A stretch of DNA of 64,000 nt from contig NZ_JAXLPB010000003.1 of NCBI RefSeq assembly GCF_034321785.1, positions 434,001 through 498,000 of the forward strand. Reading direction: 5' to 3'. A program made the position numbers and the translations under genes. The notes beneath the pieces are model-generated. The model was not told the DNA's origin. It ran no database searches and saw only the letters and a list, made by a program, of their open reading frames with translations. This DNA is from Fulvimarina uroteuthidis (GTDB taxonomy: Bacteria; Pseudomonadota; Alphaproteobacteria; Rhizobiales; Rhizobiaceae). Numbering within the stretch: the first letter of the stretch is position 1; the number at the start of each line of letters is the position of its first letter. Below are positions 16,046 through 24,340 of this stretch, piece after piece.

Positions 16046-17722
16046 TCATTCGGCCGGTTGGAGGACGGCCCTGCGGCCGCCCATCGGTTCTTCGACCCGC
16101 ACGTCGCCGAGGATCGTCCTGTAGATGTTAAAGAGCATCACCAGCGCGCCGGACAGGAAGAGAACGCCGGCGAAGGCCCGCGTGACGTAGTAGGGATGCA
16201 TGGCTTCGACGGTCTCGGCGAAGGAGTAGACGAGGTAGCCGTCGGTCCCGTATTCGCGCCACATCAGGCCCTGCATGATGCCCGAGACCCACATGACGGC
16301 CGCGTAGATCACGATGCTGAGGGTCGCGAGCCAGAAGTGCCAGTTGACCAGCCGCAGCGAGTAGAGCCGTTCGCGGTTCCACAGCCTGGGAACGAGGAAG
16401 TAGATCGCGCCGAAGGTGATCATGCCGTTCCAGCCGAGCGCGCCCGAATGCACGTGCCCGATGGTCCAGTCGGTATAGTGGCTGAGGGAGTTCACCGCCT
16501 TGATCGAGAGCATCGGCCCCTCGAAGGTCGACATGCCGTAGAAGGCGACCGACATTGCGAGCATGCGCAGGATCGGATCGGTTCTGAGCTTGTCCCACGC
16601 GCCCGAAAGCGTCATCAGGCCGTTGATCATGCCGCCCCAGGAGGGCATCCACAGCATGATCGAGAACACCATGCCCAGCGTCTGCGCCCAGTCGGGCAGG
16701 GCGGTGTAGTGAAGGTGATGGGGGCCCGCCCAGATGTAGAGGAAGATCAGGCTCCAGAAGTGGATGATCGACAGCCGGTAGGAATAGACCGGCCGGTTGG
16801 CCTGCTTGGGAATGAAGTAATACATCATGCCGAGGAAGCCGGCGGTCAGGAAGAAGCCGACCGCGTTATGGCCGTACCACCACTGGGTCAGCGCGTCCTG
16901 GACGCCCGAGAAGGCCGAGTAGCTCTTCGCCCCCAGGAAGGAGACCGGCACGGCCAGATTGTTGACCACGTGCAGCATGGCGATGGTGACGATGAAGGCG
17001 AGAAAGAACCAGTTCGCCACATAGATGTGCGGCTCCTTGCGCTTCACCAGCGTGCCGACGAAGACCGCGAGATAAGCGAGCCAGACGATCGTGAGCCAGA
17101 GATCCACATACCATTCGGGCTCGGCATATTCGCGGCTCTGGGTGATGCCGAGAAGATAGCCGGTCGCCGCCAGGACGATGAAGAGCTGGTATCCCCAGAA
17201 GACGAACCAGGCCAGATTGCCGCCCCACAGCCGCGCCCGGGAGGTCCGCTGGACGATGTAGAACGAAGTCGCGATCAGGGCGTTTCCACCGAATGCGAAG
17301 ATCACCGCCGAGGTATGGAGCGGTCGCACACGCCCGAAGTTGAGCCAGGGCTCGATGTTGAAGTCGGGCCAGGCAAGCTGCACCGCCGCGATCGTGCCGA
17401 CCAGAAATCCGACCGTGCCCCACAGCGCCGTCGCGATGATGCCGAAGCGGACGACATCGTCCTGATAGCCGGCCGTTCGATCCTGTGCGGCGAGCGACGT
17501 GCCGTGGACGGCGTCGGTGCGTGCGTGCGCACCGGACGAGAAGGGAATTGCCTTCTGCTCGTCGAACGAGACGCGGTTGAGCAGGACGAGGGATGCGGCC
17601 GCGAACACGAAAAACAGCACCCAGGCGTGGGCGGCAAAGCCCGCATCCTCGGCGTATCCGGCCGCTACGAAGGCAACAAGGGTGGCGATCAAGAGGCCGA
17701 TCGCTTCGGTATGGTGTTTCAT
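16046..17722 (-). CDS. ccoN: Cytochrome cbb3 oxidase catalytic subunit I, CcoN
   Basis: A 558-residue, about 12-14-helix haem-copper oxidase subunit that reduces oxygen to water with proton pumping and high oxygen affinity. Haem and CuB ligand regions are visible: HTSAVIFAFGGNAL, WWYGHNAVGFFLTAGFLG, WAGPHHLHY and IGHVHSGALGWNGM. An extended N-terminal region of two extra helices is common in FixN-type subunits. The ATG at 17722 (MKHHTEAIG) is preferred over upstream in-frame codons that run into the FNR box. It is the first gene of ccoNOQP, about 114 bp from the centre of that box. Confidence 0.96.
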   Translation of the reverse strand: MKHHTEAIGLLIATLVAFVAAGYAEDAGFAAHAWVLFFVFAAASLVLLNRVSFDEQKAIPFSSGAHARTDAVHGTSLAAQDRTAGYQDDVVRFGIIATALWGTVGFLVGTIAAVQLAWPDFNIEPWLNFGRVRPLHTSAVIFAFGGNALIATSFYIVQRTSRARLWGGNLAWFVFWGYQLFIVLAATGYLLGITQSREYAEPEWYVDLWLTIVWLAYLAVFVGTLVKRKEPHIYVANWFFLAFIVTIAMLHVVNNLAVPVSFLGAKSYSAFSGVQDALTQWWYGHNAVGFFLTAGFLGMMYYFIPKQANRPVYSYRLSIIHFWSLIFLYIWAGPHHLHYTALPDWAQTLGMVFSIMLWMPSWGGMINGLMTLSGAWDKLRTDPILRMLAMSVAFYGMSTFEGPMLSIKAVNSLSHYTDWTIGHVHSGALGWNGMITFGAIYFLVPRLWNRERLYSLRLVNWHFWLATLSIVIYAAVMWVSGIMQGLMWREYGTDGYLVYSFAETVEAMHPYYVTRAFAGVLFLSGALVMLFNIYRTILGDVRVEEPMGGRRAVLQPAE

Positions 17723-17820
17723 GGCTGATGGTCTCCGAACAGCCGCGCCGATCATTCCGCTCTGAAGGGTGGGAATGCCTCGGCTGCGGCGCTGGCCGAA
17801 CCGATCGCATGGCAAGAGCG

Positions 17821-17852
17821 CCGGCCGCATTGATCTGGATCAATGCGGCCGG
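17821..17852. promoter_or_regulatory. FNR box within a 32-bp near-perfect palindrome
   Basis: TTGAT-CTGG-ATCAA (17830-17843) is a perfect FNR-type site. The dyad extends far beyond it: CCGGCCGCATTGATC on the left is the exact reverse complement of GATCAATGCGGCCGG on the right, with only the central two bases unpaired. It lies between divergent ccoN and the hemerythrin-like gene. The position suits activation of ccoN. For the hemerythrin-like gene it sits almost at the annotated start, so it may repress that gene or the true start may lie further in. Confidence 0.85.
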
Positions 17853-17862
17853 GGCAGCGATC

Positions 17863-18438
17863 ATGAACAGTCGGGGTGTCGAACGGTTCGACCAGGAGTT
17901 TCAAACCATCATGCACGGCGACGTCGTCATCCTTCACCGCAAGCCCGGCATGACCCAGATGGCGATCGGCACCCATGTGCCGCGGGCGAGCCTCTCCGAG
18001 CAGTTCGTCGATTTGCTCGACCAGCAGGAGCGCCTCTGCGACCAGCTCGAGGCGGTCGCCGATGAATTGCCGAACGGCGTGTGCTGGCTGCGCTGCGACA
18101 GGCTCGCCAGCAGTCTCGGCCTCGCCGTGCGCAAGGCGCACCGGTTCGAGGAGGAACGCATCTTTCCGCTCCTGTCGAAGGGCGCGAACGCAGACGACGG
18201 GATCGTCCAGTCGATCGCGCGCCTGGAATGGGAACATATGGAGGACGAGAGCTATGCCGACGAGATCGCGGAAGCCATCTCGATGCGGCGGCTGCAGACC
18301 CTCGAGACCTCCCGGAGCGAGGGGCTCGGCTACATGCTTCGCGGCTTCTTCGAATCCATGCGCCGGCACATCGCCTTCGAGCGGGAATGCGTTCTGCCGC
18401 GCCTTATCGCCAGCGAGACGGGTCCGACCCACGTCTGA
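17863..18438 (+). CDS. Hemerythrin-like (HHE cation-binding) domain protein
   Basis: A 191-residue soluble protein with an all-helical HHE pattern: a His- and Glu-bearing helix KAHRFEEERIFPLL, then LEWEHMEDESYADEI, then RRHIAFERECVLPRL. These spaced His and Glu residues can bind a di-iron or other metal centre. Related proteins sense or buffer oxygen, NO or iron. Divergent orientation to ccoN and the shared FNR box suggest a role at low oxygen or under nitrosative stress, which is inference. The start is uncertain: ATG 17863 is 19 bp from the FNR box, while ATG 17911 has AGGAG 12 bp upstream and would leave room for an FNR-activated transcript. Confidence 0.75.
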   Translation: MNSRGVERFDQEFQTIMHGDVVILHRKPGMTQMAIGTHVPRASLSEQFVDLLDQQERLCDQLEAVADELPNGVCWLRCDRLASSLGLAVRKAHRFEEERIFPLLSKGANADDGIVQSIARLEWEHMEDESYADEIAEAISMRRLQTLETSRSEGLGYMLRGFFESMRRHIAFERECVLPRLIASETGPTHV

Positions 18439-18586
18439 CCGGCCCCGTGCGCACGTCTCATGCGTCTGGCCGGCCGGCGGTCACCGTTTCGGTCCTGGCG
18501 ACGTGAGCCGCGGCGTTTGCGAAATCGACCGCGCGGCGACAGCCCTTTTTCGCCGCATCAGGCGTCAGCCAGGCCATCCGGCTCGC

Positions 18587-19384
18587 TCAGCTTGCCGCGC
18601 AGGCAGCCTTGAGCCGTTCGACGTTCGGCACGATCACCGTGCGGTTCATCTCGATCTCGATGATGTTCGCCTTGCGCAACTTGGTGAGCTGGCGCGACAC
18701 GGTCTCGATGGTCAGGCCGAGAAAATCGGCGATGTCGGCACGCTTCAACGGAAGATCGAAGCGGATGCCGCCATGGACGAGGTCGACCTCCGGATCGATA
18801 TGGGTGGCGATCAGATAGAGGAAGCTCGCGACCTTTTCGGCCGCCGTCCGGCGCCCAAGCGTCAGCATCCAGTCGCGCGCTTCGTCGAGTTCTTTCAGCG
18901 ATTGCTCGTAAAGCCGGCGGCCGAGATCGGGCGATTCGTCGATCATGTCCTCCAGCACCTTGCGCGGGAACGAGCAGACCCGGATATCGGTGGCGGCCTC
19001 GGCGGAATATTCGTTGCTTGCCTTGAAGGGGCGGCCCAGAAAATCGGGCGCGAACTGCAGGCTGACAATCTGCTGGCGCCCGTCCGGCATCAGCTTGGTG
19101 AGCTTCACCACACCTGAAAGAATGTTGGAATAGGTCGTGACCGGTTGCTGGGGAGCGATCACCTCGACATTTTCCCGCAGCACATGCTTGTGCGTGTGCC
19201 TGCTCAGCCGCTGCAACTGATCGGGATCGAGGCCGCCGCAAATTCCCTTGTGTCGCGCTTCGCAGGCGCGGCAGAGCAATGGAATATCCGAATTGTGAAT
19301 ATCCAGACGCCTGCCGTCCTGCGCGTCCGCGCCGGAGCGGACAGCCCCCGTCAAAGGATCCGTGCGGGTTCTATCGGTGCTCAT
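18587..19384 (-). CDS. fnrL: Crp/Fnr-family oxygen-sensing regulator, FnrN/FnrL type
   Basis: A 265-residue regulator. Cys38, Cys41, Cys49 (CRACEARHKGIC) and Cys137 match the four ligands of an oxygen-labile 4Fe-4S cluster, so it should be active at low oxygen. A cyclic-nucleotide-like beta roll occupies about residues 60-160, then the dimer helix, then a helix-turn-helix (DIADFLGLTIETVSRQLTKL) whose E--SR residues fit recognition of TTGAT-N4-ATCAA. The ATG at 19384 is chosen over an upstream in-frame start 17 codons earlier. Two perfect target sites lie in the adjacent cco locus. No FNR box is seen in front of this gene itself. Confidence 0.93.
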   Translation of the reverse strand: MSTDRTRTDPLTGAVRSGADAQDGRRLDIHNSDIPLLCRACEARHKGICGGLDPDQLQRLSRHTHKHVLRENVEVIAPQQPVTTYSNILSGVVKLTKLMPDGRQQIVSLQFAPDFLGRPFKASNEYSAEAATDIRVCSFPRKVLEDMIDESPDLGRRLYEQSLKELDEARDWMLTLGRRTAAEKVASFLYLIATHIDPEVDLVHGGIRFDLPLKRADIADFLGLTIETVSRQLTKLRKANIIEIEMNRTVIVPNVERLKAACAAS

Positions 19385-19645
19385 GGCCCGTTTGTAGACG
19401 AGATCGGACGATCCTGAAAGCGATCGCCTGTTCAAGAGGCCGGGCCGGGCGGCCCGAACGCTTGCCCAGAGGCGCGATCGTCTTCACGAAGGCAGCAGAA
19501 GTGCCTGCATCGCGCAAGGAAACGTCGCGTTCTCCCTTGCGGAAGAAGGGGCGGTTTTCGTTGCGGCCGCTCAACGTCGGGCGGATGGTCCGGCGGCGTT
19601 CGCCGCGCGGTCTTGGTTCCGCGCCGCGTCCTCTCACATGACCTG

Positions 19646-20662
19646 TCATCGAAGCTGGAAGCGGATCGGCACCGAGAAGCTCATCGTGCTGCGACCGGCC
19701 GCGGGCGGGATCGGCGGAAACGGCGAGGCGCGACCGATCGTATCGACCGCCGCCCGGTCGATCAGCGCGTTGCCCGATGAGCGCACGAGCCGGATGCCGG
19801 ATGCGCCGCCCCGGGCGTTCACGGTGAAGGAAACGGTTGCGGTGCCCTGCGCCCCCTGACGACGCGCGGACGCGGGATAGCGCTGAGCGCTGCGGATGCG
19901 CGCCAGCACCTGACCGGAATAGTTGGACCGGGCCGCCGACGCATTGGCGCCCGAACCTTGCCCACCCGACCGGGCCGCCCGCCCGTTGTCGCGCGAGCCT
20001 CGCTGCGCGTTCGCCTGCTGGCGTCCACGATCGCCGCTGCGCGATTGCGTGCGCTCGCTGCGCGGCGCTTCGGCCCGTTCCTGCCGCCGGGCCCGCTCCC
20101 GCCGTTCCGGCGTCCTTTCCGGCTCTTCCTGCGCAACGCGCCGCGGCGGCGGGTTCGGACGCCGCGTCGGAAGCGGCACGCCCTCCGGCTGCGGCGCCAT
20201 CGCCTCCACCGTCTCGGTGACGGGCGCGACGCTCGGCGCCTCCGGCTCGACGGCTGCGATCTCGGCGGTCTCGGCGACGTCGCTCGCCTCCGGCGGCGTC
20301 TCGGCGACCGGTTCGCTCGGTGCGGGCGCAAGATCGGGCGCGGTCTCGGCGACGACGGTTTGCGCCGGGTTGGTTTGCGCCGGGACGGTGTCGGCGACGG
20401 CTTCGGCCGTCTCGACTGGCTCGGCAGCCTTGAGGGTTTCCGTCGTCTCGGCGGCGGTCGCCGTTTCGGCCTCGCCGGTATTCTCGCCCGCCGCGAGCGC
20501 GTCGAAGGGATCTCCGGAGACGGCGAGTTCCAGACCGGGCCCGCCTTCGATCATCGGCGGTTCCTCCATGCTCGAGGCCGCCGTCAGCCAGAGGGCCGCG
20601 CCTGCGTGGAGGGCGAGAGAGGCCATGATGGCCGATGCGAACGCGCGGCGCGACAAGGCCAT
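19646..20662 (-). CDS. tonB: TonB-family energy transducer
   Basis: A 338-residue inner-membrane protein with one N-terminal helix (about residues 8-30). A long Ala/Pro/Glu/Thr-rich and then Arg/Gln-rich periplasmic spacer follows. The C-terminal TonB domain starts near YSGQVLARIRSAQRYPASAR and ends MSFSVPIRFQL. It transmits ExbB-ExbD proton-motive energy to outer-membrane receptors for siderophores, haem or cobalamin. It begins 1 bp after the second exbD. No TonB-dependent receptor is encoded in this window. Confidence 0.9.
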   Translation of the reverse strand: MALSRRAFASAIMASLALHAGAALWLTAASSMEEPPMIEGGPGLELAVSGDPFDALAAGENTGEAETATAAETTETLKAAEPVETAEAVADTVPAQTNPAQTVVAETAPDLAPAPSEPVAETPPEASDVAETAEIAAVEPEAPSVAPVTETVEAMAPQPEGVPLPTRRPNPPPRRVAQEEPERTPERRERARRQERAEAPRSERTQSRSGDRGRQQANAQRGSRDNGRAARSGGQGSGANASAARSNYSGQVLARIRSAQRYPASARRQGAQGTATVSFTVNARGGASGIRLVRSSGNALIDRAAVDTIGRASPFPPIPPAAGRSTMSFSVPIRFQLR

Positions 20663-20663
20663 G

Positions 20664-21101
20664 TCAAAGACTCCCGCCGGACCGCGTGACGATCCGGGTC
20701 TCGTAGCCAGCTTCGCGCATGGCGCGCAGGAAGGCGATCAGCTCCACGGCCGGAAGGTTTCGGTCGGCCACGACCGAGACCGGGGCGGCCGTCGCCATCG
20801 CGTTCTGCGAACCACGGTTCCCCGCGGGGGCGGCGCTGGTCTGCCCGAGGACGCCGAACAGTGCGTCCCGCGTGAGCGTTCGGCCGCCATAGCGCATTTC
20901 GCCCTGCGCGGTGATCGCGACCGGGCCAGCGGGCGGACGGGTGCCTTCGGCCTCGCTCGTGCGGATCAGTTCGATATCGCCGTCGCCCTGGGCCGCAATC
21001 GACCCGGCGAGGAGGAAGAAGATCAGCATCAGAAAGACGATGTTGATCAGCGCGATCGTCGGATCCTGGCCGCAGCGTTTGACGGGTCTTTGAAGGTTCA
21101 T
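20664..21101 (-). CDS. exbD2: ExbD-family protein with Asn in place of the channel Asp
   Basis: A 145-residue ExbD/TolR-family protein: short cytoplasmic N-terminus, one membrane helix (about residues 17-38) and a periplasmic domain ending in an LPAVELIAFLRAMREAGYETRIVTRSG segment. In classical ExbD the helix starts with a conserved Asp that carries protons. Here the aligned residue is Asn20 (PTIALINIVFLMLIFFLL). The protein may be a structural partner of the upstream Asp-bearing ExbD, or Asp13 may take part. The sequence around the helix looks like a recurring alphaproteobacterial variant, from memory only. Confidence 0.85.
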   Translation of the reverse strand: MNLQRPVKRCGQDPTIALINIVFLMLIFFLLAGSIAAQGDGDIELIRTSEAEGTRPPAGPVAITAQGEMRYGGRTLTRDALFGVLGQTSAAPAGNRGSQNAMATAAPVSVVADRNLPAVELIAFLRAMREAGYETRIVTRSGGSL

Positions 21102-21122
21102 GGCAATGATCCGGACATGCGG

Positions 21123-21509
21123 TCAGTCGGCGACGGAGATCGCGGCGAAACCGGCGCGGCGCGCCGCTTCCACGGCGCCGACAAGGGTCTGGCTGACGGC
21201 ACCTTCGTCGGCCTTGACGAGAAGCGTGGTGCCGCCTGCCTCGCGCAGGACCTTGAGGCGCTCGACGATGGACGCCGGCTCGACGCTCTCGCCATTGATC
21301 GTGATCGCACCTTCGGCGCCCGCGCGCAAAAGCACGTCGGGGACCGAACCTGCGCCCGCGCCGCGGGGAGCGGGCGGCGCGATGTCCACCTGCTGGTGAC
21401 GCACGAAGGTGGATGTCAGCATGAAGAAGAGCAGCAGAAGGAAGATGACGTCGATCAGCGACGTCATCGACAGTGCCGCTCGTCGTGACCGTTTGACGCC
21501 AAGCCGCAT
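21123..21509 (-). CDS. exbD: ExbD-family biopolymer transport protein
   Basis: A 128-residue ExbD with the classical helix start SMTSLIDVIFLLLLFFML, Asp20 being the expected proton-carrying residue. The periplasmic domain has the usual alternating pattern and ends LVGAVEAARRAGFAAISVAD. It starts 5 bp after the exbB stop and lies 21 bp before the second exbD, so exbB, exbD, exbD2 and tonB form one unit. Confidence 0.9.
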   Translation of the reverse strand: MRLGVKRSRRAALSMTSLIDVIFLLLLFFMLTSTFVRHQQVDIAPPAPRGAGAGSVPDVLLRAGAEGAITINGESVEPASIVERLKVLREAGGTTLLVKADEGAVSQTLVGAVEAARRAGFAAISVAD

Positions 21510-21514
21510 GGGGT

Positions 21515-22246
21515 TCACTCGCCGGGTGCGAGCCCGGCCTTCGCCGGAACCGCTGCGAGATCGGGCGTGGTGGACTGGCCCCGCGTTCCGGGGGTCCGTT
21601 CGGTCGCCCGGCGCGTGAAGATCGCGGCGATCGACGTCTCCATCGCCACACGCTCGTTCTCGATGCGGCCATCGAACCAGGTCGTCAGAAGCTGCGAGGG
21701 CATGGCCACCGCAAGGCCGACGGCGGTCGTCAGAAGCGCGACCCAGATGCCGCCGGCAAGCTGAGAGGGGTCGATGTCGGCGCCTGCGGTCTGCATTGCC
21801 TGAAACGCCTCGATCATGCCGAGCACCGTTCCGAACAATCCGAGCAGCGGCGCGATCTGGGCGATCGCTTCCAGAAGGCGCAAGCCCGCCGAGAGTGAAT
21901 GCAACCGTTCGGTCGCGATCCGCTGGACGTCTTCCTCGATCGTCTGTCTGGCGAGCGATCGGTTCATCGCGCCGCGGATCGCCGATGCGACCACCCCGGA
22001 CACGACGCCGCTCCCCCTTTCGGCAAGCGTCAGCGCGCCGTTCATATCGCCGCGGACCCACGCCTCGACCGCCTGGTCGCTGGCGCGCCGTTTCCCGACG
22101 CCCTCGCGCGCGAACTGCCAGAGCTTGAGAAGAACCACCGCGAACGCGACCACCGACAGAACCGCCAGTATCAGGACCACGAAACCGCCGAGCTCGTAGA
22201 GCTTGGCGACCGGCTGAAGAAGCAGGGAAGCATTCATCGGAAACAT
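21515..22246 (-). CDS. exbB: ExbB/TolQ-family proton channel protein
   Basis: A 243-residue MotA/TolQ/ExbB-type protein. Helix 1 lies near residues 15-40 (GGFVVLILAVLSVVAFAVVLLKLW). A long cytoplasmic stretch follows, then helices 2 and 3 with GLRLLEAIAQIAPLLGLFGTVLGMIEAF and WVALLTTAVGLAVAMPSQL. These motifs define the family. It builds the pentameric channel around ExbD that energises TonB. ATG 22246 and ATG 22237 are both possible starts and neither has a strong ribosome site. Confidence 0.9.
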   Translation of the reverse strand: MFPMNASLLLQPVAKLYELGGFVVLILAVLSVVAFAVVLLKLWQFAREGVGKRRASDQAVEAWVRGDMNGALTLAERGSGVVSGVVASAIRGAMNRSLARQTIEEDVQRIATERLHSLSAGLRLLEAIAQIAPLLGLFGTVLGMIEAFQAMQTAGADIDPSQLAGGIWVALLTTAVGLAVAMPSQLLTTWFDGRIENERVAMETSIAAIFTRRATERTPGTRGQSTTPDLAAVPAKAGLAPGE

Positions 22247-22283
22247 CGCTGGAAAGGAGGGAAGGGAACGTGGTTTTCGCCGC

Positions 22284-22748
22284 TCAGAGTCCGAAGGCGA
22301 CGTCGGTGCGCGAGGAGGCCGACAGGGCCGAGGCGCATGCCCCTTCCGCGACGCCCTCGCCCTCGCAGGCCGAGACGTCGTTGACCAGAATCCGGGCGAT
22401 CGAATCGCAGGGCGCGTTCGGCAGATTGAACTCACGCACCTTCGTGCGGCCTTCCGGCATCGCTCCGAAATCAAGGACCAGCATGCGCTCGATCAGGCCC
22501 TCGGGATTGAACAGCACGATCTCGAATGCCGTCTTGGAGAGATCGGAGCCGATCCTGTTCTGCGTCACGAAGCCGAGCCGGCAACCGGCTTCGTTCGCCA
22601 CCACGCGGTTGAGTTCGATCGACAATACGCTCTTTGCGGGTTCTCGCGGCGGCGACGTCGTCTCCTGCGCCGCCACCGGTCCGGCAAGCGTCAACGCCAT
22701 CAGGCACGTGATGGCGCACGCGCGCCGCAATGATTTCGAAATCGGCAT
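22284..22748 (-). CDS. Secreted protein of unknown function, first gene of the tonB cluster
   Basis: A 154-residue protein with a clear signal peptide (residues 1 to about 28, ending AGPVAAQE). The mature part has three widely spaced Cys and the pattern AGCRLGFVTQNRIGSDLSKTAFEIVLFNPEG, suggesting a small beta-sandwich. I do not recognise a named domain. The ATG at 22748 with GGAG six bases upstream is preferred over a TTG seven codons earlier. It precedes exbB by 37 bp on the same strand, and a Fur-like box lies 50 bp upstream, so a periplasmic role linked to TonB-dependent uptake is inferred. Confidence 0.75.
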   Translation of the reverse strand: MPISKSLRRACAITCLMALTLAGPVAAQETTSPPREPAKSVLSIELNRVVANEAGCRLGFVTQNRIGSDLSKTAFEIVLFNPEGLIERMLVLDFGAMPEGRTKVREFNLPNAPCDSIARILVNDVSACEGEGVAEGACASALSASSRTDVAFGL

Positions 22749-22797
22749 CGAGGACTCCGCGGAAGGCAACAGGGTTGTGACGCCCCTACATAAAGAA

Positions 22798-22816
22798 GAT
22801 AATGATTGTCAAGTTA
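22798..22816 (-). promoter_or_regulatory. Fur-like box upstream of the tonB cluster
   Basis: GATAATGATTGTCAAGTTA matches 13 of 19 positions of the classical Fur box, with the first nine bases identical. It lies in a short AT-rich patch about 50 bp before the first gene of the cluster, where a repressor would block transcription. In this order of bacteria the iron regulator could be Fur/Mur, RirA or Irr, so the actual protein is uncertain. Confidence 0.5.
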
Positions 22817-22819
22817 TAC

Positions 22820-23339
22820 GGCGTCCAGAGGGCGATCCTCGCGGCTTTGCGATGCCTCCTCCGACATGCGACACCGCCATTCCGTGAGGGAGGGGTAGCC
22901 CTGGCCAGAGGAGCCGGTGGAAAGGTCGAGCCGCGAACGGGTCATCGGCCCGACGTTCAATCGCCGGCCTGCGACGGTAATATGGATGACAGAGTTCAAG
23001 TTTCGTGAGCGCGTCGACGATGCGTCCGGCGTGATGCCGCAGGTCGCCGTTCACAGGCGCACAGGAGGCACGCGCCGCGAGACCGCATCCCGATGCCGCG
23101 GCGAATCACCGCATCCTGAGCGTGCGAGATGCAAGGTAAGCGGTCGATCGCAGGCGTCCGGCCTGTCGGTGTCGCGGGGCGGCGTCCCTGCCGCTCGCCT
23201 CTTCCATGGAGGCTGTCCGAACGGCCCGCCCGAAGCGGCGATGCAAGCCAAGGTCGCGTCTGCGGCCGGGTGTTCTCGATCGGATTTCACGTTTAAGGCA
23301 CGCCTTGCCGATCCATGCGAGCGATGAGAACCAGGGCCG
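22820..23339. other. About 520 bp without a recognised gene
   Basis: This stretch lies between the divergent tonB cluster and queE. Short open frames occur on both strands but none shows a family signature or a good ribosome site. I saw no preQ1, cobalamin or TPP riboswitch core here. It may hold the queE promoter. Confidence 0.5.
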
Positions 23340-23987
23340 ATGAGAGCGTATGCCGTCAAGGAGATCTTCTACACCTTGCAGGGCGAAGGCAGGAATGCCG
23401 GACGGGCGGCGGTGTTCTGCCGGTTCGCCGGCTGCAATCTGTGGTCGGGCCGCGAACAGGACCGCGCAAGCGCGGTCTGCACGTTCTGCGACACCGACTT
23501 TGTCGGAACGAACGGGAGCCTCGGCGGTCGATACGAGACCGCCGCAAAACTGGCGTCCACCATCGGATCCGCGTGGGGGGCCTGGGGCGAAGGGGCGGGC
23601 GAGACGCCCCTTGTCGTCCTCACCGGCGGGGAGCCGCTTCTTCAAGTCGACGCGGACCTCGTCGATGCGCTCCATTCGGTCGGCTTCGAAATTGCGGTCG
23701 AATCGAACGGCACGATCGATCCGCCGGGCGGGATCGACTGGCTCTGCATCAGCCCGAAGGCGGGCGCGCGGCTCGTCGTCACCCGAGGCGACGAGCTGAA
23801 GCTCGTCTATCCCCAGACAGGCGCCGAACCCGAGGCGTACGTCCATCTGCGCTTCGACAATTTTCTGCTGCAGCCGATGGACGGTCCCGAAGTCGAGGCG
23901 AATACGGCCGCGGCGATCGCCTACTGCATGGCGCACCCACGTTGGCGCCTCACCCTCCAGACGCACAAGATGCTGGGAATTCGATGA
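23340..23987 (+). CDS. queE: 7-carboxy-7-deazaguanine synthase QueE
   Basis: A 215-residue radical SAM enzyme that converts 6-carboxytetrahydropterin to 7-carboxy-7-deazaguanine in queuosine biosynthesis. The N-terminus EIFYTLQGEGRNAGRAAVF is typical. The cluster-binding cysteines are arranged as in QueE: Cys31 (FAGCNLW), then CTFCDTDF with the last two Cys. SAM-binding GGEPLLQ follows. It overlaps queD by 4 bp (ATGA), and queE-queD-queC form a compact three-gene unit. Confidence 0.94.
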   Translation: MRAYAVKEIFYTLQGEGRNAGRAAVFCRFAGCNLWSGREQDRASAVCTFCDTDFVGTNGSLGGRYETAAKLASTIGSAWGAWGEGAGETPLVVLTGGEPLLQVDADLVDALHSVGFEIAVESNGTIDPPGGIDWLCISPKAGARLVVTRGDELKLVYPQTGAEPEAYVHLRFDNFLLQPMDGPEVEANTAAAIAYCMAHPRWRLTLQTHKMLGIR

Positions 23988-24340
23988 AGATCACGCAAGC
24001 ATTCACCTTCGAGGCGGCGCACCGCCTGCCCAAGGTTCCCGAGACCCATCGCTGCTTCCGCATGCACGGTCATTCCTATCGCGTCGAACTCTGTCTCGAA
24101 GGCGACGTCGACCCCGAAACCGGGTTCGTCGTCGACTTCTTCGATGTGGAGGCGGGGTTCGGTCCGCTTCTCGAACAGCTCGACCATCACTGCCTGAACG
24201 AGGTGGAGGGGCTCCACAATCCGACGGCCGAGAACATCGCGGTCTGGATCTGGCGGCGCGCGAGCCTCGCGCTTCCGCAACTCCGGTCCGTGAAGGTCTT
24301 CGAAACCCCGCACTGCTGGGCCGAATACGAAGGGCGATGA
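23984..24340 (+). CDS. queD: 6-carboxytetrahydropterin synthase QueD
   Basis: A 118-residue member of the 6-pyruvoyltetrahydropterin synthase family that makes 6-carboxy-5,6,7,8-tetrahydropterin from dihydroneopterin triphosphate. The Zn ligands are visible in FEAAHRL and MHGHSY, the catalytic Cys in RCFRMHG, and the catalytic His in LDHHCLNE. NPTAENIAVWIW is a family hallmark. Both ends overlap neighbours by 4 bp. Confidence 0.94.
   Translation: MKITQAFTFEAAHRLPKVPETHRCFRMHGHSYRVELCLEGDVDPETGFVVDFFDVEAGFGPLLEQLDHHCLNEVEGLHNPTAENIAVWIWRRASLALPQLRSVKVFETPHCWAEYEGR

Noticed and set aside
18533..18556. GCGGCGA / TCGCCGC hairpin between the hemerythrin-like gene and fnrL
   Set aside because: A 7-bp stem with a 10-nt loop and no downstream T-run on either strand.
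22809..23054. Small frames between the tonB cluster and queE
   Set aside because: No ribosome site, no family features and overlapping frames on both strands.
23260..23339. preQ1 riboswitch before queE
   Set aside because: I found no compact aptamer pattern with the expected stem and A-rich tail in the leader.
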